From: WRGT01 sp942493035
GTDB lineage: Bacteria > Spirochaetota > UBA4802 > UBA5550
Length of the DNA stretch: 64,000 bases
Assembly (NCBI GenBank): GCA_942493035.1
Contig: OW818666.1
Coordinates: forward strand, 4,092,001-4,156,000
Reading direction: 5' to 3'
Below, one piece after another: positions 18,247 to 27,241 of this stretch (its first letter is position 1; each line of letters starts with the position of its first letter). The position numbers and the translations under genes were made by a program. The notes beneath the pieces are model-generated. The model was not told where the DNA came from, did no database searches, and saw only the letters and a program-made list of their open reading frames with translations.

Positions 18247-19413
18247 ATGACTAAAAATGTTAAACATGAAGAAAGGGGGAGCGTTGGAATTGTCGAAGTA
18301 CAACACTTCACTTTCCCTGATGAATTTGTTCTTTCCAATGGTGAAAAGATTGGATCTGTAACCATTGCCTATGAAACATATGGAACACTCAACAGTGAAA
18401 AAAATAATGCAATTCTTTTAAATCATGCACTGTCAGGTGACTCTCACGCTGCGGGATATTATAGTTCAACAGATAAAAATCCGGGATGGTGGGATGCGTA
18501 TGTAGGTCCAGGAAAAGCATTTGATACAAATATATATTTTGTTATCTGCTCAAACGTAATCAGCGGATGCAGCGGATCGACAGGGCCTTCTTCTACTAAT
18601 CCCGCAACTGGTAAACCGTACGGTCTTGATTTCCCCATGATTACAATTTCAGATATGGTTAACGCTCAGTACCATCTTGTTAAACATTTAGGTATAGAGA
18701 AGCTACTTGCTGTTTCCGGCGGATCGATGGGGGGGATGCAGGCTCTTCAGTGGACAATATCATATCCGGAAATGGTTAACTCATGCATTGCTATCGCAAC
18801 TTCGGCGTCCCTCTCTGCTCAGGGGATTGCATTTAACGAGGTTGGCCGTCAGGCTATCTTCAATGATCCGTCGTGGAATAACGGAAAATACTATGATGGC
18901 GAAATCCCTCGTGCGGGACTCTCTCTTGCCAGAATGATAGGTCACATTACATATCTCAGTGAAAAACATATGCATGAAAAATTCGGAAGAAACTTTCAGG
19001 ATTCGGGTGTAAAGGTTAAGAATCTTTCATCGGAGTATTCAGTTGAATCATACCTGCGTCATCAGGGGATCAAGTTTGTTGAGAGATTTGATGCGAACTC
19101 ATATATCTATATAACACGAGCAATTGATCACTTCGACTTGAAAGAGGATTACGGCGGTAATCTTACTTTTGCTTTCGAAAATGTTGAGGCTAATTTTCTT
19201 GTGATGAGTTTTACCACGGACTGGCTCTATCCCAGTGACAACTCCAGGGAGATTGTCAGGGCTCTTCGTGTAAACGGTAAGAATGTAAACTATACAGATA
19301 TTGTTACAGATAACGGTCATGACGCGTTTCTTCTACCCAGCGAAGTGATTGAAAAGAATATTTCAAATTTTTTAAGAAGTGAATTTAAAAAGAGTATAAA
19401 GCAGGTACAATAA
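18247..19413 (+). CDS. metX: Homoserine O-acetyltransferase (MetX family)
   Basis: 388 residues, alpha/beta hydrolase fold. The nucleophile is Ser160 in GGSMGGMQAL. The other triad residues are Asp325 (TTDWLYPSDNS) and His358 (DNGHDAFLL). The family acylates homoserine (acetyl- or succinyl-CoA) for methionine synthesis. The start at 18247 keeps the conserved 'GSVGIVEVQHFTF' N-terminus of homologues and is the only in-frame ATG. It abuts the T-run of the riboswitch terminator. The stop codon abuts the metW ATG, a classic metX-metW pair. Regulation is by the upstream SAM-I riboswitch. Confidence 0.95.
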   Translation: MTKNVKHEERGSVGIVEVQHFTFPDEFVLSNGEKIGSVTIAYETYGTLNSEKNNAILLNHALSGDSHAAGYYSSTDKNPGWWDAYVGPGKAFDTNIYFVICSNVISGCSGSTGPSSTNPATGKPYGLDFPMITISDMVNAQYHLVKHLGIEKLLAVSGGSMGGMQALQWTISYPEMVNSCIAIATSASLSAQGIAFNEVGRQAIFNDPSWNNGKYYDGEIPRAGLSLARMIGHITYLSEKHMHEKFGRNFQDSGVKVKNLSSEYSVESYLRHQGIKFVERFDANSYIYITRAIDHFDLKEDYGGNLTFAFENVEANFLVMSFTTDWLYPSDNSREIVRALRVNGKNVNYTDIVTDNGHDAFLLPSEVIEKNISNFLRSEFKKSIKQVQ

Positions 19414-20025
19414 ATGACAGTTGGATATGATCTTGTTCTTGAGGAGATACCTGAACGGGCTAAGGTCCTTGACCTGGGTTGCGGTGACGGTTCTCTGCTT
19501 GTAATGCTGCAGGAGAAAAAAAAAGTAAAAGGATTCGGAGTTGAGATCTCCGAGGAGGGCGTAAGTCTTTGCGTAGAGAAGGGGCTTTACTGCTACCAGG
19601 CTGACATCGATGATGGTCTGAGCGATTATAAAGATGACTCTTTCGATTATGTTATTTTAAATCAGACGATTCAGAATACGAAGAGGCCGGATTATGTTAT
19701 AAATGAAGTTTTACGCATAGGTAAAAAAGCAATTATAAGTTTCCCGAACTTTGCATATATAAGCACAAGATCATACCTGATGTTCAAGGGAACTATGCCT
19801 GTGAACGAACTTCTTCCTTATGAATGGTACGAATCTCCAAACATTCACCTTCTTACAATTTCGGATATGGAAAAGATGGCCGATGCATTTTCATTTGATA
19901 TTATTGAAGAGAAGAATTTTTCTTATACAAAAAAAAGACGATCTAAACTTGTGAAGTATTTCCCTAATCTTTTGGCTCAGTATGGATTTTTTGTTATAGA
20001 GAAGAAGAATCCGAAAAAAGATTAA
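19414..20025 (+). CDS. metW: MetW, methionine biosynthesis accessory methyltransferase-fold protein
   Basis: 203 residues. The SAM-binding motif VLDLGCGDGSLL is near residue 17, and 'QTIQNTKRPDYVINEVLRIGK' is typical of MetW, as is the 'YEWYESPNIHLLTISD' segment. MetW pairs with MetX and is needed for efficient homoserine acyltransferase activity in several bacteria. The gene starts at the base after the metX stop, so the two are co-translated and share the SAM riboswitch. Confidence 0.93.
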   Translation: MTVGYDLVLEEIPERAKVLDLGCGDGSLLVMLQEKKKVKGFGVEISEEGVSLCVEKGLYCYQADIDDGLSDYKDDSFDYVILNQTIQNTKRPDYVINEVLRIGKKAIISFPNFAYISTRSYLMFKGTMPVNELLPYEWYESPNIHLLTISDMEKMADAFSFDIIEEKNFSYTKKRRSKLVKYFPNLLAQYGFFVIEKKNPKKD

Positions 20026-20069
20026 TATTATTTGACTCTTCTTTTTATATGCATAAATTATAAATAGTT

Positions 20070-20147
20070 GTAATTTCTCATAAACCGGTGGCATTTATCA
20101 TCGCCGGTTTATGAGCAGTCACTGATCCCACCGCCTCTGGCGGCGGG
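20070..20147. repeat. MITE-like inverted-repeat element, copy B, with adjoining GC hairpin
   Basis: TTTCTCATAAACCGGTGG is mirrored by CGCCGGTTTATGAGCAG within 50 bp. Just outside, 20127-20147 is a GC hairpin (CCCACCGCC, loop TCT, GGCGGCGGG) with one A-C mismatch. The ends match copies A and C. Confidence 0.65.
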
Positions 20148-20230
20148 AATAACAAATGTTCAGGATTTATTACTCAGTCTGAATGTTTTTATTCCTATAA
20201 TAAAACTTTATAATTTCCGGAGAAAAAATA

Positions 20231-20794
20231 ATGGAAGAAAACAGAAAGAGTTCAGAAGACATTATATCTAACCACGTTATTTTTGCGATGACTGCTGGAG
20301 CCATTCCTGTGCCTGTTGCGGATATTGTTGCTGTTTCTGCAATCCAGTATGATATGATAAAACAATTGGCCGCTTATTATAATATTAATTACGATGCTGA
20401 TAAAGGGAAGACTCTTGCATCATCGCTGGCCGGTGCTACTGTATCCAGAATCGGAGCCAGTGCCCTGAAGGCAATACCCGGAGTCGGGACTTTTCTTGGA
20501 ATAGGTTCACAGGTTGTAATGGCTGGAGCAACAACATATGCTCTGGGGAAATTATTCGATTCTCATTTTTCAGGAGGTAAGGGACTTGATAATATCAATC
20601 TCGATTCAGTAAAAGAACAGTATAATGATCTCTTAAGCAAAGGTAAAGAGTATGCAAAGAATCTGAAAAAGAGTTTCAGTAAAGACGACGTGTTTCAGAC
20701 TATTGAAAAACTCAATCAGCTGAAAGAAACTGGTGCAATATCGGAAGAGGAATTTTTAAGAACAAAAGAGAAACTTCTCAGCAAGATAGTATAA
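20231..20794 (+). CDS. DUF697-like membrane-associated protein with C-terminal SHOCT domain
   Basis: 187 residues. The N-terminal ~120 residues have two amphipathic/hydrophobic stretches rich in Gly/Ala (AIPVPVADIVAVSAIQ and the KAIPGVGTFLGIGSQVVMAGATTYALG region), the pattern of DUF697 domains often found attached to small GTPases. The last ~30 residues (IEKLNQLKETGAISEEEF) form a SHOCT domain, a short oligomerisation module. No GTPase domain is attached. The function is unknown. The ribosome site is CCGGAG. The gene is monocistronic, with a palindrome after it. Confidence 0.8.
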   Translation: MEENRKSSEDIISNHVIFAMTAGAIPVPVADIVAVSAIQYDMIKQLAAYYNINYDADKGKTLASSLAGATVSRIGASALKAIPGVGTFLGIGSQVVMAGATTYALGKLFDSHFSGGKGLDNINLDSVKEQYNDLLSKGKEYAKNLKKSFSKDDVFQTIEKLNQLKETGAISEEEFLRTKEKLLSKIV

Positions 20795-20813
20795 AAGTAT
20801 ATACTGCATTCTT

Positions 20814-20839
20814 CCTTCCCCTTCTCATCAAGGGGAAGG
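20814..20839. repeat. Palindrome between convergent genes, possible bidirectional terminator
   Basis: CCTTCCCCTT and AAGGGGAAGG form a perfect 10-bp stem with loop CTCATC, followed by GGTGGCCGACAGG. It sits between the stops of the SHOCT-domain gene (20794) and the AOR-family gene (20867). It resembles short palindromic repeats common in bacterial intergenic DNA. Confidence 0.6.
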
Positions 20840-20866
20840 TGGCCGACAGGGCGGATGGGGGGAAAA

Positions 20867-22744
20867 TCAGTAATCAGCCAGCGTTTCCTGTATACCTTTA
20901 TGTATCTCATACCAATATGCTAATGCAGCTTCATGCTTATCCTTCTCAAATTCTGCAATCCACTTATCCAGTTCAGGATGTTCAACTTTATCAACCTCTT
21001 TCTTTCTTTTCAGAAATGTATATATAAAGTCGAAGTTTCTTTCGCTCTCCCAGAATACCGAAGAGTTCCTGCTGTTAATCCGCGCTGCAGCCTTTGATAA
21101 CTGCTTGAGGAATAGCTCCTGCATTCCAAATAATGACTCCATAACTTCAGGTATCATCTCTTCTGCCCACTGGCGGTGGAATCTGCACATGCCCATGTTA
21201 TCGAGTATTAGTTCTTTTTTTAATCTCTTTGCATCCTGACGTCCAAGTTCTCGCGGTGGTAGAAATTCATCACCATAGTGCATAAAGTATTTACCCATTA
21301 TTGCCATGGGGGAGAGAACTCCAGGTGTCCAGTACTGGTTAGGTATCATCCAGCCGTTTCTTGCTGAACCTAAACATACAAGCTTGTCGAGAATTTCTCT
21401 GCTTTTAGTTCCGGCAAGCTTTCGTGAAAGCTTTCTTATACCTGCAGTAATATCAAGAATTCCTCTTTTTTCCATAATTGCATCGAGAATCTCCATCCCT
21501 ATTTTTGCATTATGCATGGAGTCATTTACAACATCGAAATTTTCGATATCCCATTTTGGAATACTATCTGAAATGCCGAGATCTGCAGGACGGAGGAGTC
21601 CGTCAACAAGACATTCCATAAGCCATGCGATTGTTCCCCCTGCAGCAATGCCATCCATTCCGTACATATCAGCATGGTGAGTCAGCAATTCTGCAGCCCT
21701 CTGGTCGAAAACACCCGACAGCGGCCCCATTGTCTGATATGTTTCGTAATCTTTTTTATATTCACCATTCATTTTTTTACAGACTGCAACACATGGCTCG
21801 CCGCAAGTGGTCTGTTGTTTCGGAGCGATAGTCTCTTCATTGAACTGTTTAAGATAATGATTTTTTACAAAATTTTCATGTATATAAAGACGCTGTTCCT
21901 CTGTCATATATATACTCTTATAATTAAACGACATCATCTTTCCGCCGAGAGTTGCGTAGTTAACTCCGAATGTTCCACCTGTATTGAAGTTCGGTTCAAA
22001 ACGGTATTTGGCAGTCGCTTCAAGATCTTTAGCAGCAAGTTTTTTATTGTACTTGTCAACAAACCACTGGTCGGCAACATTCCGGTCCCTGAAGTCATCA
22101 TCAATAAATGTACCGCCGTATATAATCGCGGCAATTCCATGCTCCTGCATCATTTTAGATCCGAATCCACCCCGGCCTGCCCATGTATCAACTTTTGTAA
22201 CCTTGCCTTTGATAATCGGAACAGATCCAACAGCACCATGTCCTGTAGCAAGAGCTGCAGGGCCTGTAACGAGAATTCTCGGATCATTACTGTACTCTTT
22301 TCCGTACTTTTCGTACACGTAATCGGTCAGAGAGTAAACACCCTTTCTTCCGGAATTCCATACATTATGAATGTCAATAGGTTCAATACTAAGCTGTATC
22401 TCTTCACCGTGTATCCTGTTTAAATAGAGGACTGAGGGAGTTGGAGCTTTACTTGTGATAGTCAGCATGTCAATACCGAGGTTGTTAAACACAAGACCTG
22501 CTCCGCCCATAGTGGAGATATAGAAACCGCTCCAGCCGGGAGCAAATCCGGTAAAAATCAGTCTGTTAGATCCCGGGAAGATAGAACCCGCCAGCAATCC
22601 TGTCCCGATATTAAGACTGTCATATTTTCTTCCAAGGTGGAGACCCAGATCGACAGGTCCGAAATAATCTCCGACTTTGTATCTGTTGATCCGGTAAAAA
22701 CCTGTCGTAGCATCTACTATCAGAGTTTTAAGATATGTATTCAT
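20867..22744 (-). CDS. Aldehyde:ferredoxin oxidoreductase family protein (tungsten/molybdenum pterin)
   Basis: 625 residues, the usual length for the AOR family. The N-terminal beta domain includes 'NIGTGLLAGSIFPGSNRLIFTG', and 'MGGAGLVFNNLGID' and 'WAGRGGFGSKMM' match pterin-binding segments. Fe-S ligands are C-x3-C-x3-C (TTCGEPCVAVCKK) and a late Cys in DNMGMCRFHR; the usual AOR spacing is C-x2-C-x3-C. These enzymes oxidise aldehydes to acids with ferredoxin. The gene stands alone, and no pterin-cofactor or ferredoxin genes are in the window. The substrate cannot be told from sequence. Confidence 0.9.
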   Translation of the reverse strand: MNTYLKTLIVDATTGFYRINRYKVGDYFGPVDLGLHLGRKYDSLNIGTGLLAGSIFPGSNRLIFTGFAPGWSGFYISTMGGAGLVFNNLGIDMLTITSKAPTPSVLYLNRIHGEEIQLSIEPIDIHNVWNSGRKGVYSLTDYVYEKYGKEYSNDPRILVTGPAALATGHGAVGSVPIIKGKVTKVDTWAGRGGFGSKMMQEHGIAAIIYGGTFIDDDFRDRNVADQWFVDKYNKKLAAKDLEATAKYRFEPNFNTGGTFGVNYATLGGKMMSFNYKSIYMTEEQRLYIHENFVKNHYLKQFNEETIAPKQQTTCGEPCVAVCKKMNGEYKKDYETYQTMGPLSGVFDQRAAELLTHHADMYGMDGIAAGGTIAWLMECLVDGLLRPADLGISDSIPKWDIENFDVVNDSMHNAKIGMEILDAIMEKRGILDITAGIRKLSRKLAGTKSREILDKLVCLGSARNGWMIPNQYWTPGVLSPMAIMGKYFMHYGDEFLPPRELGRQDAKRLKKELILDNMGMCRFHRQWAEEMIPEVMESLFGMQELFLKQLSKAAARINSRNSSVFWESERNFDFIYTFLKRKKEVDKVEHPELDKWIAEFEKDKHEAALAYWYEIHKGIQETLADY

Positions 22745-23025
22745 TTTAACCTCATTTTGGATGTGACTGCGTAAAATAAATAGATTGCTGCGGTGTTATG
22801 ATGAATGATTACTACAAGCTGATTTATAAAGTTTTAAGCAGTCCGTTATATGTTTATTATAATATAAATGAGCAGGAAAAAATCAATCTTTTTAAATTCA
22901 TTTATTGCTTTACATTAAATAATTATGCAGTTTTTATTTTCAGGTATGAAAATTTTTATTATAAGGAGCATGTATTGTGTGAGTGCCTCCAGATCCGGTA
23001 TTAAATGTTATTGTACCGGATTCAT

Positions 23026-23457
23026 CTAAACATCGAAAACTGATTCAGCTATATAAATTTCATTTTCTTTGTAAATTTTTAAGGCATGAAGTGTAACTGC
23101 TTTGATGTCAACTCTGAACTTGTGAATATCTCTATTGATTTTTTCACCTTTTAGAATATAATTACATTTGTATAAATCTTCAGATGATATTATCTCCACA
23201 GAACAAGGGATGAGGAGGAGGTTTTCTGCATCTTTGAAGAAGAGAAATTCATTCAGAAATTCAAAATATAATAATGAAAGCTCAGTCCCTTCAAATTCAC
23301 CTTCTTTCGAAACTATCAAATTTATAGAAGAGATATCTTCAATCATCTCCGACATTAAAGCCTCTGCTCCATATTTAAAGAGAAGACTTTGTGAAGGTGC
23401 TTTTACACGAACAGCAATATCAGCTGAGGTTATATTTTCAATTAATTCGTAATTCAT
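23026..23457 (-). CDS. Archease (SHS2-domain activator of RtcB)
   Basis: 143 residues. The protein begins with the archease pattern (NYELIENITSADIAVRVKA, where most have hTADI). It contains 'LSLLYFEFLNEFLFFKD' and ends 'VDIKAVTLHALKIYKENE...AESVFDV', matching the conserved K-A-V-T-h-H segment and terminal V-F-D-V. Archease accelerates guanylylation of RtcB and lets it turn over. It lies in the same operon as rtcB, one lipoprotein gene apart, with 1 nt between genes. The His of the usual DHTAD motif is not conserved (ITSAD), a divergence worth noting. Confidence 0.88.
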   Translation of the reverse strand: MNYELIENITSADIAVRVKAPSQSLLFKYGAEALMSEMIEDISSINLIVSKEGEFEGTELSLLYFEFLNEFLFFKDAENLLLIPCSVEIISSEDLYKCNYILKGEKINRDIHKFRVDIKAVTLHALKIYKENEIYIAESVFDV

Positions 23458-23458
23458 T

Positions 23459-23941
23459 TTATTTAAGGATAAAATCTTTTTCAGTTAATTCACTTTTTTT
23501 TTTAATTATTACCATAGAGCTGTCCGGTGTTTCTGTTACAGTCCATCCTTTACCATCACAGAAGGGACATTTAACTATTCTTTTAACAACGGATCTTTCC
23601 GGAACTCTCTGTTCCATCACATCCAGATTTTTTTCCGGATCAATATGTACAAATCCCCGGTTGTACTCTCTTCTAGTTTTTTCTTTATTAACGTCATTAT
23701 CCCCGATGGCGGCAACCAGTAAAAACGGGAAAATGCAGAAACCGTATTTATTTCCTGGATTGTCTGTTACATCATCGGGAGAACTTTTTGATTTTAATGA
23801 TGTTACTGTTCCCAGACCTTTGCAGGTTTTACATATTTCCCAGAAATGATGATCATCGGGCTTTAGTTTAATTTTAGCATTGGTGCAGTTGAATGATATT
23901 ATTAAACAAAAAGTAAATACCAGAGAAAGATATTTTTTCAT
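23459..23941 (-). CDS. Lipoprotein with DnaJ-type CxxCxGxG zinc motifs, between rtcB and archease
   Basis: 160 residues. An N-terminal hydrophobic segment ends in S-F-N-C (Cys19), a relaxed lipobox. Two zinc-knuckle half sites, C-K-T-C-K-G-L-G and C-P-F-C-D-G-K-G, are about 90 residues apart, as in the Cys-rich domain of DnaJ. The two could together bind one zinc. The short segment between them has a hydrophobic stretch (GFCIFPFLLVAAIG). It sits 40 nt after rtcB and 1 nt before archease on the same strand. The function is unknown; co-expression with RNA repair is inferred from position only. Confidence 0.75.
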   Translation of the reverse strand: MKKYLSLVFTFCLIISFNCTNAKIKLKPDDHHFWEICKTCKGLGTVTSLKSKSSPDDVTDNPGNKYGFCIFPFLLVAAIGDNDVNKEKTRREYNRGFVHIDPEKNLDVMEQRVPERSVVKRIVKCPFCDGKGWTVTETPDSSMVIIKKKSELTEKDFILK

Positions 23942-23981
23942 CAGCTGCAGACTCCTGTGTATTGATAGCCGGTTTTGAAGA

Positions 23982-25430
23982 CTAGCCCTTTATATTGCCA
24001 ATGGGGATAAACTTTGCCACTATACTTCCTAGGCCTGCATTTACTGCTGCGGATACGACTTCGTCAACATCTTTATATGCACCTCCGGCCTCTTCCGTAA
24101 GTCCGCTGTATGATGAAGTTTTAATATATATTCCACGTGATTCGAGTGATTTCTGAATCTCTCTGCCGTTAAACTGCTTCTTTGCTTCGTGGCGCGACAT
24201 TACTCTTCCGCTTCCATGAACTGTAGAATAAAATGCATCTTTTCCCGATTCAGTTCCGCGAAGCAGATATGAACCGGATTCCATACTGCCGCCGATAAGA
24301 ACAGGCTGACCGATTGAAGAGTATTTTTCAGGAATATCGCTGCTTCCTGAAGGGAATGCGCGGGTAGCACCTTTTCTGTGGATCAGAAGTTTTTTTATGC
24401 TGCCGTTCAAAGAATGTTTTTCGATTTTTGCAGTATTGTGGCAGACATCATAAACGGTTTCTACTTTAAGTCCGTTCTTTGATCCAAAGAGTTCAAAAAG
24501 TATTTCGGTAACACGATGCTTGATAATCTGTCTGTTAAGAAAAGCAATATTTATAGCGCAGTTCATGGCCTGGAAATACTCCTGCCCCTCTTTTGATTGA
24601 AATGGCACACAGGCAAGTTCCCTGTCGGGGAGGTTATATCCGAACTTCTCCTGAAGTTTCGCAAAACTTCCAAGGTAATCAGTGGCGACCTGATGTCCGA
24701 ATCCTCTGCTGCCGCAATGGATCATAATTACAATCTGATTGTTTCCGGTTATACCGAAGGTATCGGCTCCGGTTTTATCAAAGATGTTCTCATTCTTTAC
24801 TACCTGAATTTCAAGGTAATGGTTCCCTGAACCAAGTGAGCCGATCTGCCCTGCACCACGTTCCCTTGCTTTTTTTGAAACAGATAGTGGATCCGCGCCA
24901 TGTACTTTTCCGGATTCTTCACAGCATTCAATATCATTTTTTGTTCCGTATCCGTTTTTAATTCCCCACTCCGAACCATGAATCATAGCCTGCTCAAAGT
25001 CTGAACTCCCAAGCGATAGTATTCCTTCTGAACCCACTCCGGATGGTACATTCTTAAACAGTAGATCTACAAGAGTTTTAAGCTTTGGAGATACCTCTTC
25101 GAGAGTAAGATTTGTAGATATAAGACGGACACCACAGTTGATATCGAATCCGATTCCGCCAGGGGATATTATTCCATGATCGGGATCAATTGCAGCAACT
25201 CCACCTATGGGGAACCCGTAACCGGAATGGCCGTCGGGCATACAGAGAGCCGCATCAACAACACCGGGAAGAGTGGCAACATTTGTTATCTGGGTAAATA
25301 CTGCATCATCCATATTCTGAATCAGCATCTCACTGCCGTAGATTCTCGCAGGGACATTCATGTTTTTGATTGAGCCTGCAGGTATCTCGTAGAGGTAATC
25401 ATTTATTTTTTTCAGGGATCGGTTTTTCAT
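23982..25430 (-). CDS. rtcB: RNA-splicing ligase RtcB
   Basis: 482 residues, full length. RtcB joins 2',3'-cyclic phosphate (or 3'-phosphate) and 5'-OH RNA ends with GTP and Mn2+. Seen motifs: GIGFDINCGVR (metal-binding Cys), GSLGSGNHYLEIQ, IHCGSRGFGHQ, DVCHN, and the guanylylation site His405 in the VHGSGRVMSR segment. It is the first gene of a three-gene operon with a lipoprotein and archease, so it is the archease-dependent type. I see no RtcR regulator or sigma-54 promoter nearby. Confidence 0.97.
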   Translation of the reverse strand: MKNRSLKKINDYLYEIPAGSIKNMNVPARIYGSEMLIQNMDDAVFTQITNVATLPGVVDAALCMPDGHSGYGFPIGGVAAIDPDHGIISPGGIGFDINCGVRLISTNLTLEEVSPKLKTLVDLLFKNVPSGVGSEGILSLGSSDFEQAMIHGSEWGIKNGYGTKNDIECCEESGKVHGADPLSVSKKARERGAGQIGSLGSGNHYLEIQVVKNENIFDKTGADTFGITGNNQIVIMIHCGSRGFGHQVATDYLGSFAKLQEKFGYNLPDRELACVPFQSKEGQEYFQAMNCAINIAFLNRQIIKHRVTEILFELFGSKNGLKVETVYDVCHNTAKIEKHSLNGSIKKLLIHRKGATRAFPSGSSDIPEKYSSIGQPVLIGGSMESGSYLLRGTESGKDAFYSTVHGSGRVMSRHEAKKQFNGREIQKSLESRGIYIKTSSYSGLTEEAGGAYKDVDEVVSAAVNAGLGSIVAKFIPIGNIKG

Positions 25431-25626
25431 ATCTGTTCTCCAGAGATTGAGGGAGTATTATATAGAGTTAGTTAAAATATCCCGGTTGAGTCAAATTTTA
25501 TTTATATGTTGTTTGAATAGGATTAAAGTGTTGAAGGATTGTCTACATATGTGGAGAGTTAAATGCTGTTGAATCGTTTAAACCTTTTAAGTTCTGTTCG
25601 GAGATTGCTGACTAAATAGAATTCAG

Positions 25627-26379
25627 TTATTCAGGTTTTTTTATTGTTTCGTTTTTCGGCGTTATCTCGCGAGTAGCTTTTATAGCTTTGGTATATATTG
25701 AGTCTTGATTAAAATCATCTTCAAAAATAATCAGGTCATCTTTTTTTACTGAAATTTTATCAATTTCAATTTTTGCGTTACGTGAACTAATAGCAATACA
25801 TCCATCATGTTCTTTATTCGGGAACGGAGCCGAAAGAATCTTGTTATCATTTATGTAAAGGACTACATCTTTACCTTCGAATACAACATTGTATTTGTAC
25901 ATTTTATCGTATTTGACTTTGCAATCAGCAGATGCTAGTTCTGAAATAAATGTATTATTTTTTGCTGTTAAAGGTTTTGATCTGTCTTTGCGGTCCGAGT
26001 GTATGAATGAAACTTTATTGATGCCCCAGAATCCCCCGCTTAATTTGAAAGAATAAATATGGTAATACCAGCTTTGAGATTCACTTTTTAAATTAAATGA
26101 AATCATAAATTCCACAGGAGTTTCAACACGTTCAGTAATATTCATAAAATATTCTATTGAAGTGTAATTTTTTAAGGGGGTTAATGAAACTATTGTATTG
26201 TAATTAATTAATTCATAAACATTCCATGGGGATATCAAGCCTTTTGATTCATAAATTTTTGAATTGTTTACAGACCAATTCCCCGTAAAACGTTGCCATT
26301 TATGATGTGCTTCCTGTGATACAAGTGGAGAAATAATTACAGCTATTAGTATTATAAGTAATAAAATTATTTTTTTCAA
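25627..26379 (-). CDS. Secreted protein with probable LamG/concanavalin-like beta-sandwich
   Basis: 250 residues. An N-terminal signal peptide (about 1-21) ends near S-P-L-V-S-Q. The mature part is beta-rich and contains patterns common in DUF1080/LamG-like sandwiches: 'WQRFTGNWSVNNSKIY' at the start, 'YNVVFEGKDVVLYINDNKIL' and 'HDGCIAISSRNAKIEIDKISV'. Such domains often bind carbohydrate. The last ~30 residues are hydrophilic. No lipobox, no enzyme motif; the substrate is unknown. The preceding 196 bp gap to rtcB shows nothing notable. Confidence 0.75.
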   Translation of the reverse strand: MKKIILLLIILIAVIISPLVSQEAHHKWQRFTGNWSVNNSKIYESKGLISPWNVYELINYNTIVSLTPLKNYTSIEYFMNITERVETPVEFMISFNLKSESQSWYYHIYSFKLSGGFWGINKVSFIHSDRKDRSKPLTAKNNTFISELASADCKVKYDKMYKYNVVFEGKDVVLYINDNKILSAPFPNKEHDGCIAISSRNAKIEIDKISVKKDDLIIFEDDFNQDSIYTKAIKATREITPKNETIKKPE

Positions 26380-26481
26380 ATTATCTCTCTTCAGGTTTAA
26401 TTATAAACTGTAATTTCAATTTTTTGATAAATAGATGATTTTATAAGTCATTGAAATTACAGTTTTATATGAAAGCATTAT

Positions 26482-26883
26482 TTATTTTTTTGCATATCCG
26501 CCAATTACTAAAACTGCGCTTGCATTTTCAGTAACTGTTACTGCATTAGTACCAGGTACAGCAATACCTTCCTGAGCTGTATCGGTTTCATCAATTACTA
26601 TAGGTACGGGAACGCCGGAACCTTCATCCGAAAATAGACATTCTCCTTTACCGGTGAGTGTCTCTATACCTTTAAAATCTGTTGATGCTGTAGCAGGATA
26701 GTCTCCACTCCATGTTTGATCTTCGTTGGATGAAGAATCAAGCCACTGAATTTCGCTTACAGCAGAGTCGTGTTTGTTGATCCATTTAAGATCCGCTTTT
26801 GATCCGTCAGTCTCCTCTCCGCCGCAAGCTGTAAAACCAGCTGCTGCGAGGGCAATCATCGATATCATGATAAATTTTTTCAT
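26482..26883 (-). CDS. Small lipoprotein of unknown function
   Basis: 133 residues from the ATG at 26883, chosen because GGAGGA lies 8 nt upstream. A longer reading from 26898 would place the ribosome site inside the gene. The signal peptide ends A-G-F-T-A-C with Cys20, then GGEETDGSK. The mature protein is acidic and beta-rich with no recognised domain; its C-terminus (VTENASAVLVIGGYAKK) is hydrophobic. Probably exported and lipid-anchored. Monocistronic. Confidence 0.75.
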   Translation of the reverse strand: MKKFIMISMIALAAAGFTACGGEETDGSKADLKWINKHDSAVSEIQWLDSSSNEDQTWSGDYPATASTDFKGIETLTGKGECLFSDEGSGVPVPIVIDETDTAQEGIAVPGTNAVTVTENASAVLVIGGYAKK

Positions 26884-27111
26884 CGTTAAGTCCTCCATAT
26901 AGTTTCATTTTTAGTATTCTCAGAATAAATCTGTATTTCAAATATAATATCTAATCTTATATCTGAGTCAAGAATTTTTAGCATAAAAATGCTCTTCTTT
27001 ATAAAATCTTTAATATGAATTATTATGATAAAATGTACATTTTAATAAGTATCTTATTAGGAGAGACTATAGCGGTTAACGAATGAATTAGTACAATTGG
27101 CCCTTCGACTT

Positions 27112-27181
27112 CGCTCATTTCGACAAGCTCAATACAAGCAGGGGTGTAATTTAACGCTGGCTGAGCGGAATCGAAGTCAGT
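27112..27181. repeat. Intergenic inverted repeat of the CTTCGACTTCGCTCA type
   Basis: CTTCGACTTCGCTCA is mirrored by CTGAGCGGAATCGAAG, with TTCGACAAGCTCAATAC in between. Short units of this type (cttcgac..gctca) are widespread in bacterial intergenic DNA. A related unit (CTTCGACGAGCTCAGTAC) lies inside the 31668 element. The rest of the 26884-27241 gap is AT-rich with no ORF. Confidence 0.6.
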
Positions 27182-27241
27182 ACTATTTCAATCGTAAAAT
27201 GCTTTAGCTGTATTGAAAAAAATGGCTATTCTGAGTTTCAG

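Noticed and set aside
22798..23004. 68-codon ORF between the AOR and archease genes
   Set aside because: No ribosome site, low-complexity AT-rich composition and no recognisable motif.
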